From: Vreelandella jeotgali Hwa
GTDB lineage: Bacteria; Pseudomonadota; Gammaproteobacteria; Pseudomonadales; Halomonadaceae
DNA length: 64,000 nucleotides
Reading direction: 5' to 3'
NCBI RefSeq assembly: GCF_000334215.1
Contig: NZ_AMQY01000014.1
Span: forward strand, 372,001-436,000
In this document: positions 38,372 to 47,310 of the stretch, one piece after another
Position numbering within the stretch: position 1 is the first letter of the stretch
Layout: every line of letters starts with the position of its first letter
Position numbers and translations under genes: made by a program
The notes under the pieces: generated by a model
Seen by the model: the letters and a program-made list of their open reading frames with translations, nothing else
The model's database searches: none
Told to the model about the DNA's origin: nothing

Positions 38372-39451
38372 TCAATGCCGTTGCCAGCGCGTGGCTTCCA
38401 GCGCACCCAGAGCCCGGGTGCCGGCGCGTTCCAGACCGCTCGACAGGGCAATCCCCAGGCGACCGCCCAGCGTTTGCGGCGCCTCCAGCCAGACAGACAG
38501 CACCTTCGCCTGCTCCATACGTTCGACCAGATAGGCCTCGCTGGTCTGAACGCTGTCGATCAGGCGCTGGTCGAGCGCTTCGCTGCCATACCAGATTTCG
38601 CCGGTGGCCAGAGCCTCGATATCAACGGCCGGACGATGGCGGTGCACATAATCCTTGAACAGGCGATGGGTATTCTCCAGATCGTCGACAAACTTCTCGC
38701 GGCCCTCGTCGGTATTCTCGCCCAGCACGGTCAGCGTGCGCTTGTATTTGCCCGCGGTGAGCATTTCCACGTCGATATCGTGGCGCTTGAGAAGGCGGTG
38801 CACGTTGGGCACCTGCGCCACGACGCCAATGGAGCCCAGCACGGCAAACGGCGCCGCCTTGACGTGGCTGGCAGTACAGGCCATTAAATAGCCACCGCTG
38901 GCCGCCACCTTGTCGATGCAGACGGTGGTGGTCAGGCCGGCCGCCGCCAGACGCTCCAGCTCGGCCGCCGCCAGGCCGTAGGCGTGCACCAGGCCACCGC
39001 CGGACTCCAGCCGCACGACGACTTCGTCGTGGGTCTCGGCCACCGCGATCACGGCGGACACTTCCTCGGCAAAGTGGCCGGTAGCCGACGCCTTGATGTC
39101 GCCGTCAAAGTCCAGCACCCAAACGCGCGGGGTATCCGCCGCCTGCGAGTCGCCATCCTGCGCCGGGGATGTCTCGGAGGAGCGGCTTTTGTCAGCCTTG
39201 CTCTGCTGCCGGCGCCGCCAGGGGCAGAGCGCGCGCCAGCGCTTCTTGCCCTGCCCGTCGACCCGGCCGGCGGCGTCAAGCTGGCGGTGGCGCTGGCGCC
39301 GCTGATCATTCAGCGTTTCGATGTGCAGCGTCAGGCCTTCGTTACGACTGCCTCGGGGGCGCCGCAGCAACAGCACCACCAGCCCGGCGAGCCCGATGAC
39401 CACCAAGGCCTGAATAAAAAATGTGACGATATGGACGATCCAATCACCCAC
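38372..39451 (-). CDS. sohB: SohB-type S49 serine peptidase
   Basis: About 359 residues: an N-terminal membrane helix (HIVTFFIQALVVIGLAGLVVLLL), a charged linker and an S49 (signal peptide peptidase A-like) domain with VLDFDGDIKASATGHFAEEVSAV, RLESGGGLVHAYGLAA, IDKVAASGGYLMAC (catalytic Ser), FAVLGSIGVVAQVPN and KYKRTLTVLGENTDEGREKF (catalytic Lys). It degrades membrane or periplasmic peptides. The GTG at 39451 has GAGGAG at ideal spacing; reading further upstream adds 26 unrelated residues. It converges on the ArsR gene with a 46-bp gap. Confidence 0.9.
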   Translation of the reverse strand: MGDWIVHIVTFFIQALVVIGLAGLVVLLLRRPRGSRNEGLTLHIETLNDQRRQRHRQLDAAGRVDGQGKKRWRALCPWRRRQQSKADKSRSSETSPAQDGDSQAADTPRVWVLDFDGDIKASATGHFAEEVSAVIAVAETHDEVVVRLESGGGLVHAYGLAAAELERLAAAGLTTTVCIDKVAASGGYLMACTASHVKAAPFAVLGSIGVVAQVPNVHRLLKRHDIDVEMLTAGKYKRTLTVLGENTDEGREKFVDDLENTHRLFKDYVHRHRPAVDIEALATGEIWYGSEALDQRLIDSVQTSEAYLVERMEQAKVLSVWLEAPQTLGGRLGIALSSGLERAGTRALGALEATRWQRH

Positions 39452-39621
39452 TGGTGCTCTCCTCGTATTGACGTTAACAACCTGCCCGACGCGTTCGTGG
39501 GCCTGCGTTGAGCAAAAATTCGGCTTCACCAGGCGGCGATTACTGTTAAGCTGGCGACCCCTTACCCTGGTAACGGAGTTGGGTTTATCCCGGTACCGGG
39601 CAACGTCCTGTTCTTCATGCC

Positions 39622-39655
39622 CTGTTTTAATGTTCTGTTTTAATGTCCTGATGTC
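39622..39655. repeat. 13-bp tandem repeat upstream of the SCP2 gene
   Basis: ctgttttaatgtt (39622-39634) and ctgttttaatgtc (39635-39647), then a partial third copy ctgatgtc (39648-39655). They lie in the 269-bp gap between divergent sohB and the SCP2 gene. Confidence 0.8.
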
Positions 39656-39720
39656 TCAAAACGCCCGCTCCCCGGTCCTTGAGACGTTTCACATTCCCGG
39701 CCACATCAGAAAGGTTTGCC

Positions 39721-40032
39721 ATGTCCTCCACGACGCTGGAAAAGCTCCAGGCGCGATTTGATCCGAATGCCGCCCGCAACATGCACGAAGTATTTCAGTT
39801 CCACTTTTCTGATCTCGGCGATTACTACCTGAGCGTCGACGACGGCACGCTGGACATGGCCCCCGGCGAGCACGACGACCCCTCGGTCAGCCTCAGCCTT
39901 TCCAGCGATACACTGAAGGGCCTGATGCGCGGCGAGATCAACGGCATGAGCGCCTTCATGAGCGGCAGGATCAAGGCCACCGGCAACGTCATGCTGGCGA
40001 CCCGGCTGGGTACGCTTTTTCCCGACGCGTAA
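39721..40032 (+). CDS. SCP2 sterol-binding-fold protein
   Basis: A 103-residue protein matching the SCP2 fold (PF02036): FQFHFSDLGDYYLSVDDGTLDMAPGEHDDPSVSLSLSSDTLKGLMRGEINGMSAFMSGRIKATGNVMLATRLGTLF. SCP2 domains bind lipids or acyl chains in a hydrophobic tunnel; the ligand here is unknown. The ATG at 39721 has AGAAAGG upstream and fits the family start. It appears monocistronic. Confidence 0.88.
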   Translation: MSSTTLEKLQARFDPNAARNMHEVFQFHFSDLGDYYLSVDDGTLDMAPGEHDDPSVSLSLSSDTLKGLMRGEINGMSAFMSGRIKATGNVMLATRLGTLFPDA

Positions 40033-40082
40033 CCCGATACCGAGGCGCCCCGCCCCGGCTTGCCTCTATCGGACCCTTTGGC

Positions 40083-40865
40083 TCAGTCCGACCACTTGGA
40101 AAGATGGACCTCGATCAGCTCGCGGGCGATGGAATAGGGTTTGGGCAACCCGGGGAGCTGGCGCGGGGAAAACCAGGCGGCGTCGCTGATTTCGCGCTCG
40201 TCGATACGAATGCGCCGGGTGGTCGCTTCGGCAAAATAGCCCAGCATCAGCGAATGCGGGAACGGCCACGCCTGGCTCTGGTAGTAGCGCAGGTTGTCAA
40301 CGTGTATCCCCACCTCTTCGTAAACCTCGCGGTGTACGGCCTCCTCGGCCGACTCGCCCGGTTCGATAAATCCCGCCAGGGTGGAATACTGCCCCGGCCG
40401 AAAGCGCGGACTGCGCCCCAGCAGCATGGCTTCGCCGGACGTCACCAGGGTGATGATGCACGGCGAGATACGCGGATAGTTGCGGTGACCGCAGGCATGA
40501 CAGTGCATGGCAAACTCCGCCGATAGCTGGGTCGCCCGGGCGCCGCAGCGGCCGCAAAAGCGATGATTCTGCCACCAGGTGCCGACCTGCAGCGCCGTTG
40601 ACAGCAGGCTGAACCAGCGCCCGGACAGCTCGGCCATCCACTGGCGCCCGTCAACCCAGCTATCGCCGGGGGCGTCGGTCAGCGCCAGCGCTACCGGCTC
40701 GTCATCCCAGTAGCACAGCGGCTGCATGGTGTTGTCCCAGTGCTGCCACGGCTGCAACGGGATAATGGACGCATGGTCCTCTCCCGGCGCGGGGGCAATT
40801 CGGCCGCGGGACATGACCACCACGCGACCGCCATCGGCGCCGGCAGGAATTTCACGCCTGAGCAT
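40083..40865 (-). CDS. nudC: NADH pyrophosphatase / NAD-cap hydrolase NudC
   Basis: The 260-residue protein has the zinc ribbon C104-G-R-C107 and C122-H-A-C125, followed by GHRNYPRISPCIITL. The Nudix box is GFIEPGESAEEAVHREVYEEVG (about 165-186), and the NudC-specific SQAWPFPHSLMLGY follows. It cleaves NADH and removes NAD caps from RNA. The ATG at 40865 overlaps the end of dnaQ by 14 bp, so the two are cotranscribed and probably coupled; a longer reading adds 24 unrelated residues. Confidence 0.95.
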   Translation of the reverse strand: MLRREIPAGADGGRVVVMSRGRIAPAPGEDHASIIPLQPWQHWDNTMQPLCYWDDEPVALALTDAPGDSWVDGRQWMAELSGRWFSLLSTALQVGTWWQNHRFCGRCGARATQLSAEFAMHCHACGHRNYPRISPCIITLVTSGEAMLLGRSPRFRPGQYSTLAGFIEPGESAEEAVHREVYEEVGIHVDNLRYYQSQAWPFPHSLMLGYFAEATTRRIRIDEREISDAAWFSPRQLPGLPKPYSIARELIEVHLSKWSD

Positions 40866-41583
40866 CGTGCCCCCCGCCTGTCTGCTCCCAGCGCAGCTGA
40901 TGCGCCGTGCATTTCTGCCGGTGGGCGGCTTCTTCATCGGCGCTGGGCGTTACGACCCGCAGCTGCCCCGGCGATAGCGACAGCCGGCGAATGGCGAGCC
41001 CCGAGGCAGCGTCGCCGGCATCGGCGGTAGCGTCCTGGCCGTCGGCGTCCAGCGTCAGCGCGGTCTGCCCGCCGGTCATCGCCAGATAGACATCGGCCAG
41101 GATTTCGGCGTCGAGCAGGGCGCCGTGGAGCACGCGGTGGGCGTTGGCGATATCGTAGCGCTTGCACAGCGCATCCAGGCTGTTGCGCTGGCCGGGGTGC
41201 ATCCGGCGGGCCATGGTCAGGGTATCGAGAATGCCGCAGCGATCGGCCACCGCCGGCCGCTGCTGGTTCAGCAGCGCCGTTTCGTGGTCGATAAAGCCCA
41301 CGTCAAAAGGCGCGTTGTGGATCACCAGCTCGGCGCCGTCGATAAACGCCCAGAAGTCATCGGCCACGCGCGCAAAAATCGGCTCGTTGGCGACCTTGTC
41401 GTCGTCAATGCCGTGCACCGCCACCACTTCAGCGTCGATATGGCACTCGGGATTGATGTACTGGTGGTAGGTACGGCCGGTCAGGCGCCGGTTGACCAGC
41501 TCGACCGCGCCGATTTCCACCAGCTTGTGCCCCTGTTTGGGGTCAATGCCGGTGGTCTCCGTATCGAGAACGACCTGACGCAT
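40852..41583 (-). CDS. dnaQ: DNA polymerase III epsilon subunit (proofreading exonuclease)
   Basis: The 243-residue protein shows the full DEDDh active site: D7-T-E9 (VLDTETTG), D94 (HNAPFDVGFID) and H153/D158 (HRVLHGALLDAEILA). It removes mismatched bases behind the polymerase III alpha subunit. A C-terminal tail of about 75 residues should contact alpha and theta. In Pseudomonas dnaQ directly follows rnhA; here a 264-bp MITE-like element separates them (original gap about 40 bp). The ATG has AGGAGAC upstream. Confidence 0.96.
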   Translation of the reverse strand: MRQVVLDTETTGIDPKQGHKLVEIGAVELVNRRLTGRTYHQYINPECHIDAEVVAVHGIDDDKVANEPIFARVADDFWAFIDGAELVIHNAPFDVGFIDHETALLNQQRPAVADRCGILDTLTMARRMHPGQRNSLDALCKRYDIANAHRVLHGALLDAEILADVYLAMTGGQTALTLDADGQDATADAGDAASGLAIRRLSLSPGQLRVVTPSADEEAAHRQKCTAHQLRWEQTGGGHDAQA

Positions 41584-41623
41584 GAAGTCTCCTGTTCAAT
41601 GTGGCTGTGCGGTGCTTGTGCTA

Positions 41624-41887
41624 GGGCCTGTTGACGTTTCCTCGCAAACCGCGTTGCTGCGCCAAAGGATGTCAGGCAAGGCGCGAAACGCCGGTCATGG
41701 TGGTGCCCTTGCCCGGTTTCGCAACGCGGCATGACGTTCATTGGCGCGCAACCCGAAGGGACAGGGTCCTCCGGGCACAGCACGGCGTTGTTCGTCGCTC
41801 ATTGGGAACGACCCAACGACGCTCCTCACGCCTTGTTCTGCCCCCGGAGGACCTCTGTCGCGGCTGTGAGGAAACGTCAACAGGCCC
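41624..41887. mobile_element. MITE-like element copy 1 (264 bp)
   Basis: Both ends carry the same 20-bp inverted repeat starting gggcctgttgacgtttcc, and TA flanks both sides (41622-41623, 41888-41889), indicating a TA target duplication. The second copy at 58784-59047 has the same length and differs at four positions. The inner part has no transposase; its small ORFs show no family resemblance. It therefore looks like a non-autonomous element moved by a transposase elsewhere in the genome. It lies between rnhA and dnaQ and touches the rnhA stop codon. Confidence 0.85.
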
Positions 41888-42345
41888 TAGCGGTTCTCGT
41901 CAATCGCCTGGTTGGCCAGGGCGTCGGCACGTTCGTTACCGGGATGGCCGCTATGCCCCTTGACCCAGTGCCATTCAACCCGGTGACGCCGGGTTTCGGC
42001 ATGTAGCGCCTGCCAGAGCTCGACGTTTTTCACCGGCTTTTTGGCCGCCGTTTGCCAGTTTCGCTTGAGCCAGCCGTGAATCCAGCGGGTAATGCCCTGG
42101 CGGACGTACTGCGAATCGGTCCAGAGCGCGACCTCGCAAGGGGTGGTCAGCGCACGCAGCGCGCTGATCGCGGCCATCAACTCCATGCGGTTGTTGGTGG
42201 TATGCGACTCAAAACCGTACAGCGTTTTTTCATGCTCGCCGCTTTGCAGCACCACACCCCAACCGCCCGTTCCGGGATTGCCCCGGCAGGCGCCATCGGT
42301 ATAAATCGTCACGCGCGGCAAAGGCGCATCTGCTTGGGTATTCAA
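41887..42345 (-). CDS. rnhA: Ribonuclease HI
   Basis: RNase HI cuts RNA in RNA-DNA hybrids. The 152-residue protein has the four catalytic acids D17 ([11 protein letters not shown]), E55 ([10 protein letters not shown]), D77 ([15 protein letters not shown]) and D141 (NERADALA), and the handle region KPVKNVELW. The start is a TTG at 42345 behind AAGGAAG, overlapping the methyltransferase stop. The TAG stop is shared with the TA target site of the MITE; joining the two flanks without the element also gives TAG, so the protein is unchanged by the insertion. Confidence 0.95.
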   Translation of the reverse strand: MNTQADAPLPRVTIYTDGACRGNPGTGGWGVVLQSGEHEKTLYGFESHTTNNRMELMAAISALRALTTPCEVALWTDSQYVRQGITRWIHGWLKRNWQTAAKKPVKNVELWQALHAETRRHRVEWHWVKGHSGHPGNERADALANQAIDENR

Positions 42346-43148
42346 TCCGGCTTCCTTTTACGGGTATCACGATCATCAGGGACAGGCTGAAGGCGGGTGG
42401 CCCCCAGCGGGCGTGAGGCAACCGGCAAGCGCCAGCCGAACCTGAGCCGCTGAACGGGCGCATGCCGGCACCGGCGTCGGGCCAGCATCATGTAGCTGGT
42501 GCCCCAGGGCAGATTGAGACGCTGTCCCAGCGCTTCTCCACGCCGACGACAGGCTGTTGTGCCGGGAGCGCGAAAACCGCAATAGTTTACGCTCTCGACT
42601 TCAAAGTCGACAAACGTCAGCCAGTCGCGCAGCCGGGCCGGCGATTGCCAGGCACCGTTGCCGGGGTAGCGATAGCGCGCCTGCCCCAGGCAATGCTCCA
42701 GCCGTGTTGGCCCCAACGGATGAAAGCCGAAGATAACCAGCACGCCGTCATCGGTAGTGACGCGGGCGGCCTCGGCCAGAGTTCGGTGGGGCTCGGGCGC
42801 TTCTTCCAACAGATGATGCAGCAGCGTTACGCCCATACAGGCATCGGGTAGCGCCAGCGCGCCGGCCGGGCATATCAGAGTGGCGTCCTGCTCGGCGCAG
42901 TCTCTCGCGGGCGCCCATTGCACGAGATGCGCCAGATGCGACGACGCTACGCTATCCGGCGCTTTGCCGCCGAGCAAGGTGGCACCGCTGGTGAGCTCCA
43001 GCCCGTAGTGCTCTCGACGCGAGGCCAGCGCCTGCGTCAGGCAGGTGGTTTGTGCCGCCACCAGTGCTCTGCCCCGCCGGGACTCCCAGTAGCCACGGCT
43101 TTGCTGCCGCCGCTCACGCCAGGAGACGCCGGCTTGCGAAGTTGACAT
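42342..43148 (-). CDS. Class I SAM-dependent methyltransferase (Methyltransf_11 type)
   Basis: The 268-residue product has a methyltransferase core in weak form: a segment around [66 protein letters not shown], and a C-terminal [16 protein letters not shown] gene of this type sits between gloB and rnhA in Pseudomonas too. Substrate unknown. I start it at the ATG at 43148 (GGAGGGGAG upstream); longer readings run through gloB on the other strand. It is divergent from gloB and coupled to rnhA. Confidence 0.82.
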   Translation of the reverse strand: MSTSQAGVSWRERRQQSRGYWESRRGRALVAAQTTCLTQALASRREHYGLELTSGATLLGGKAPDSVASSHLAHLVQWAPARDCAEQDATLICPAGALALPDACMGVTLLHHLLEEAPEPHRTLAEAARVTTDDGVLVIFGFHPLGPTRLEHCLGQARYRYPGNGAWQSPARLRDWLTFVDFEVESVNYCGFRAPGTTACRRRGEALGQRLNLPWGTSYMMLARRRCRHAPVQRLRFGWRLPVASRPLGATRLQPVPDDRDTRKRKPD

Positions 43149-43211
43149 GGAAAGCACTCCCCTCCAGAGTATTGGCGTTTTGAATGCCCCGTGCTCATGA
43201 GGATCCCGCCG

Positions 43212-43979
43212 ATGTTGAGCGTGACACCGATCCCCGCCTTTAGCGACAATTATATTTGGCTTTTGCGTCAGGACGCGAGCCAGAATGTCTGCGTAGTGGA
43301 TCCCGGTGACGCCGCGCCGGTTCTCGAAGTGCTCGAGCGCGAGGAGCTGCACCTGGAAACGGTGCTGATCACGCACCATCATCCCGACCATACCGGCGGC
43401 CTTGACGAGCTGATCAGCCGCTACTCGCCCCGGGTGATCGGGCCGGACAATCCCGCCATCGGCGGTATCACCGAGACCGTCGGCGAAGGCGATGAAGTCC
43501 GCGTCATGGGCCGCCTGCTGGATGTGATGGCCACGCCCGGCCATACGCTGGACCACATCAGCTTTTTTGCTCCGGGCATTCCGTCGCTGCTGTTTTGCGG
43601 TGACACCCTGTTCTGCGCCGGCTGCGGCAGGCTTTTTGAAGGCACACCCGAGCAACTGTTTACCGCGCTTGAGCGTTTTGCCGCGCTGCCCGAAGACACG
43701 ATGGTGTTTGCGGCACACGAGTATACCCAGGCCAACCTGACCTTTGCCTGCGAAGCCGACCCGGACAACCGGGATGTCTTTCATGCTCTGGAGGATTGCC
43801 GGAAAGCGCGGGAAACCGAACGCCCGACCCTGCCCAGCACCATTGGGCGCGAATTGCTGATCAACCCCTATTTCCGGGTCCGTACTCAGAGCGTGCGCAA
43901 CGCTGCCGGCGCTCAGGGCGCCAACGGCGATGATCTGGCCACCTTTACCACGCTCAGGGAATGGAAAAACCGTTTTTGA
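43212..43979 (+). CDS. gloB: Hydroxyacylglutathione hydrolase (glyoxalase II)
   Basis: GloB hydrolyses S-lactoylglutathione to lactate and glutathione in methylglyoxal detoxification. The 255-residue protein has PAFSDNYIWLL, the binuclear zinc motif THHHPDHTGG, TPGHTLDHISF, FCGDTLFCAGCGRLFEGTPEQ, AAHEYTQANLTFA and the glutathione-contact tail ending LREWKNRF. The ATG at 43212 fits the family start; the GTG at 43191 would add seven residues. Confidence 0.95.
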   Translation: MLSVTPIPAFSDNYIWLLRQDASQNVCVVDPGDAAPVLEVLEREELHLETVLITHHHPDHTGGLDELISRYSPRVIGPDNPAIGGITETVGEGDEVRVMGRLLDVMATPGHTLDHISFFAPGIPSLLFCGDTLFCAGCGRLFEGTPEQLFTALERFAALPEDTMVFAAHEYTQANLTFACEADPDNRDVFHALEDCRKARETERPTLPSTIGRELLINPYFRVRTQSVRNAAGAQGANGDDLATFTTLREWKNRF

Positions 43980-44078
43980 TGCTGGCCCTTGAGCTGTCTC
44001 AAGCCCCGTCTTTCACCCCGGCCGGCTCGCCGATGCGCCAGCGAAGAGCGGCTCCCGACCCATGTCCGTGACCTGCTG

Positions 44079-45326
44079 ATGATCCAATCGACTTTTCCCC
44101 GGCGTTTTTTCCCGACTCCCGGCATCGCGCTGACGGCGGGCCTGCTCATGGCCGCTCTTGGCCAGAATGTTCTGGCCGCGCCCGACGATGCGGCTCGGGC
44201 GCCATCCGCCAACGCAGCGACGACAGCATCCACCGCCGCCGAGCCGGATGGTCCCGCTCGATTCTGGGATGCGCTGGACGCCCGGCCGCAGGATGCCTGG
44301 ACCCGCCTGCGCGACAGCTTCGGCTGGGATATCGAGTCGCTGTCGCCCGAAGCGCGGGCACGCGTGGACAAGTGGATTGCCCGCTACCGCGATAGCCCTC
44401 GCAACATTCGCCATATTACCCGCGACGCCAAACCCTGGCTGGCGTGGATCACCCGCCAGGTCGAAGAACGCGACCTGCCGGGTGAAGTTGCGCTGCTGCC
44501 ATTTATCGAAAGCTCCTTTGATCCGGGCGCGCGTAACTACAGCGGCGCCGCCGGGCTCTGGCAGTTCATGCCCCGCACCGGCGATGCGCTGGGGCTGGCG
44601 CGTAACCGCCGCTACGATGGCCGTCTGGACGTTGACGCTTCTACCCGCGCGGCGCTGGGTTACATCGAATCCCAGGCGGAACGCTGGTACGGGGGCGATA
44701 TCCCGCTCTCGCTGGCGGCCTACAATGCCGGCGCGGGCACGGTGAACAAGGCCCGGCGCCGAGCCGAACGCCAGGGGCGCGGCAACGACTACTGGTCGCT
44801 GAGCCTGCCCGGGGAAACCATGCAGTACCTGCCCAAACTCTACGCCATTGCCGAAATCATCGCGCATCCACAGCGCTACGGAGTCGAGCTCCCCGACATT
44901 CAGGTCACTCCCGCCGTGGCCAGAGTGGAGCTGCACCGCTCGACGACGCTGGACAACCTGGCCCGGCGGCTGGATGTCAGCCAACCCCGGCTGGCAAAGC
45001 TTAACCCCGGTGTTTTGCGAGGCGCCGTTGATCCCGCCGACAGTACGACGCTACTGGTACCGCATGGCGCCCACCGGCAGGCACTGGCCTCGTTGTCGAC
45101 CGAAAACGCCGAGGCCTCTTCTGCGGGCAGTGATTCAGCGTCGGGCAGCGATGGAGAAACAAAAACGGAAACGCCAAAAGCAACGCACCGGGTGAAAAGC
45201 GGTGATAACCTGACCCGGATTGCCTCGCGCCATAATGTCAGCACCCGGGACCTGATTCGCTGGAATGCCATTGAAAGCCCCGGCTCGCTGCGTCCCGGCC
45301 AGCTACTCAGCCTCTCCGGCGGCTAA
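44079..45326 (+). CDS. mltD: Membrane-bound lytic murein transglycosylase D-like
   Basis: About 415 residues: signal sequence (TPGIALTAGLLMAALGQNVLAA), an SLT domain with catalytic Glu in LLPFIESSFDPGARNYSGAAGLWQFMPRTGDALGL, YNAGAGTVNKA and EYLP-like MQYLPKLYA, then one LysM-type stretch (about 290-330) and a clear C-terminal LysM (THRVKSGDNLTRIASRHNVSTRDLIRWN). It cuts peptidoglycan to give anhydro-muropeptides in the periplasm. No lipobox Cys is seen, unlike E. coli MltD. Start chosen at 44079; other in-frame starts upstream are possible. It lies between gloB and yejA as in Pseudomonas. Confidence 0.9.
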   Translation: MIQSTFPRRFFPTPGIALTAGLLMAALGQNVLAAPDDAARAPSANAATTASTAAEPDGPARFWDALDARPQDAWTRLRDSFGWDIESLSPEARARVDKWIARYRDSPRNIRHITRDAKPWLAWITRQVEERDLPGEVALLPFIESSFDPGARNYSGAAGLWQFMPRTGDALGLARNRRYDGRLDVDASTRAALGYIESQAERWYGGDIPLSLAAYNAGAGTVNKARRRAERQGRGNDYWSLSLPGETMQYLPKLYAIAEIIAHPQRYGVELPDIQVTPAVARVELHRSTTLDNLARRLDVSQPRLAKLNPGVLRGAVDPADSTTLLVPHGAHRQALASLSTENAEASSAGSDSASGSDGETKTETPKATHRVKSGDNLTRIASRHNVSTRDLIRWNAIESPGSLRPGQLLSLSGG

Positions 45327-45383
45327 CAGCGCCCGATGGACGGCCGAGGCGCCTTACTTGCCGTCAAGGGAGACAGGGCCGCC

Positions 45384-47273
45384 ATGTCGTTCAAACAACC
45401 CCGCAGCACCTCCTGGCTGACCGCCGGCATCCTGCCGGGCCTGTTTATGCTGTGCCTCTGGGCCATGAGCGCCCTGCCGGCACTGGCTGACCCCGCGCCG
45501 CCGCCATCGCCGGACGACGTGCCCTGGACGCAGGCGCTATCGCTTTACGGGTCGCCGGCGCTTCCCGAGGATTTTGCCCACTTTCCCTACGTCAATCCGC
45601 AGGCGCCCAAAGGCGGCACGATGATTCAAAGCGCGGCGGGCGGCAGCTTTGATTCCACCAACCCCTTTATCGTCCGCGGCACCCCGGCCCGCGATCTCAC
45701 CCGGATTTACGACACCCTGATGGAAACCCATCCCGGCGAACCGTTCAGCCTTTACGGGCTGATCGCCGCTCGCGTGCGTGTGGCGCCGGATCGCCGCTGG
45801 ATCGAGTTTGACCTGCGGCCGGCAGCGCGCTTTCAGGACGGCGAGCCGCTCACCGCCGACGACGTGGTATTCAGCCTGAATATTCTGCGCGAAGAAGGCA
45901 GCCCGTTTTATCAGAGCTACTACGCCGGCGTCGATGAAGCCGTTGCGCTGTCTCCCCACCGGGTGCGCTTTACGTTCAACGATACCGACTCCCGGGAGCT
46001 GCCGCTGATCGTCGCGCAGATGCCGATTCTGCCCCGCCACTACTGGAAAGACCGCGACTTCACTGCGCCGACGCTGGCTGCTCATCCCGGCTCGGGTCCC
46101 TACCGTATTGCCGAGGTGGACCCCGGGCGGCGCATTGTCTACGCCCGTGACCCGGACTACTGGGGCCGAGCGTTACCCGTCAACGTGGGCCGCTACAATA
46201 TCGACCGCCTGGTGTTTGACTACTACCGTGACCGCGACATTGCCTGGGAGGCGTTCAAGGCCGGGCTGACCGACTACCGCGTCGACTCCCGCGCCGCCAC
46301 CTGGGCCACCGGGTATGACTTCCCTGCCGTTGACGACGGCCGGGTCAAACGCCTCACCGTGCCCGATGTCAGGCCCTCGCCCATGCAGGCCTTCGTGTTC
46401 AATCTGCGCAAGGACAAATTTCACCATCCCGCCGTGCGCGAGGCGCTCAGCCTGACCTTCGACTTCCCCTGGCTGAATACCAATATCTTCTACGATACCT
46501 ACCGGCGTACCCGCAGCTTTTTCCAGAACTCGCCCATGCAGGCCGAGGGGCTGCCGTCGGATGACGAGCTCGCGCTGCTGACTCCCTGGCGCGACGAGCT
46601 GGTCGACTCCCTCGGCTCTGCCGATGTGTTCGACAAACCGCTGCCCATCGACCAGCCGGATGCGCCGCGGGCGCGGCTGAAAAAGGCGTTGACGCTGCTG
46701 CGCGAAGCCGGCTATCGCGTTGAAGACGGCACCCTGGTCGATGCCGATGGCAAGCCGCTGAGCCTGACGGTACTGCTGTACGATTCGGGGCTGGAGCGCG
46801 TGGTGCAGCCCATGCTGCGCAACATGGCACGGCTGGGCATCCAGACCTCGATTCGCGTGGTCGACATCAGCCAGTATCTCAACCGCCTGCGCCAGTTTGA
46901 TTTCGACATGGTCATCAGCCGGTTTCCCCAATCGAACAACCCCGGCAACGAACAGCGCGACTTCTGGACCAGCGCGGCGGCCGAGCGCCCGCAAAGCCGT
47001 AACGTCATGGGGCTGAAAAATCCCGCCGTGGATGCGCTGGTGGATGAGTTGATCAGCGCCGACAGCCGTGCAAGGCTCAATACCGTCACCCAGGCGCTGG
47101 ACCGGGTGCTGCGCCGGGGCTTTTACGTGATCCCCCACTATCATTCCGGGGAAACCCGCATCGCCGTATGGGACAAGTTCGGCTACCCCCAACCGTTCCC
47201 CGACTATGGCATGGACCTGGACGCCTGGTGGGTCGATCCCGAGCGTGCCGCCAGGCTGGAACAGCGGCGCTGA
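45384..47273 (+). CDS. yejA: YejA-type peptide ABC transporter substrate-binding protein
   Basis: About 629 residues with a signal peptide (GILPGLFMLCLWAMSALPALA) and an SBP_bac_5 domain: NPQAPKGGTMIQSAAGGSFDSTNPFIVRG, FDLRPAARFQDGEPLTADDVVFSLN, VRPSPMQAFVFNLRKDKFHHPAVREALSLTFDF. YejA binds oligopeptides (in E. coli also microcin C) for YejBEF. The ATG at 45384 gives a proper signal peptide. It heads the yejABEF operon. Confidence 0.93.
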   Translation: MSFKQPRSTSWLTAGILPGLFMLCLWAMSALPALADPAPPPSPDDVPWTQALSLYGSPALPEDFAHFPYVNPQAPKGGTMIQSAAGGSFDSTNPFIVRGTPARDLTRIYDTLMETHPGEPFSLYGLIAARVRVAPDRRWIEFDLRPAARFQDGEPLTADDVVFSLNILREEGSPFYQSYYAGVDEAVALSPHRVRFTFNDTDSRELPLIVAQMPILPRHYWKDRDFTAPTLAAHPGSGPYRIAEVDPGRRIVYARDPDYWGRALPVNVGRYNIDRLVFDYYRDRDIAWEAFKAGLTDYRVDSRAATWATGYDFPAVDDGRVKRLTVPDVRPSPMQAFVFNLRKDKFHHPAVREALSLTFDFPWLNTNIFYDTYRRTRSFFQNSPMQAEGLPSDDELALLTPWRDELVDSLGSADVFDKPLPIDQPDAPRARLKKALTLLREAGYRVEDGTLVDADGKPLSLTVLLYDSGLERVVQPMLRNMARLGIQTSIRVVDISQYLNRLRQFDFDMVISRFPQSNNPGNEQRDFWTSAAAERPQSRNVMGLKNPAVDALVDELISADSRARLNTVTQALDRVLRRGFYVIPHYHSGETRIAVWDKFGYPQPFPDYGMDLDAWWVDPERAARLEQRR

Positions 47274-47310
47274 ATCGCCATCCTGACGTCCCCTCACCAA
47301 GGAGCTGCTC

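Noticed and set aside
41631-41963. Small ORFs inside the two MITE-like copies (also 58791-59084)
   Set aside because: They run out of the element into different flanking DNA in each copy and show no resemblance to transposases.
43149-43784. Upstream extension of the methyltransferase frame
   Set aside because: It runs antisense through gloB. The ATG at 43148 has a strong ribosome site, and the extension has no conserved content.
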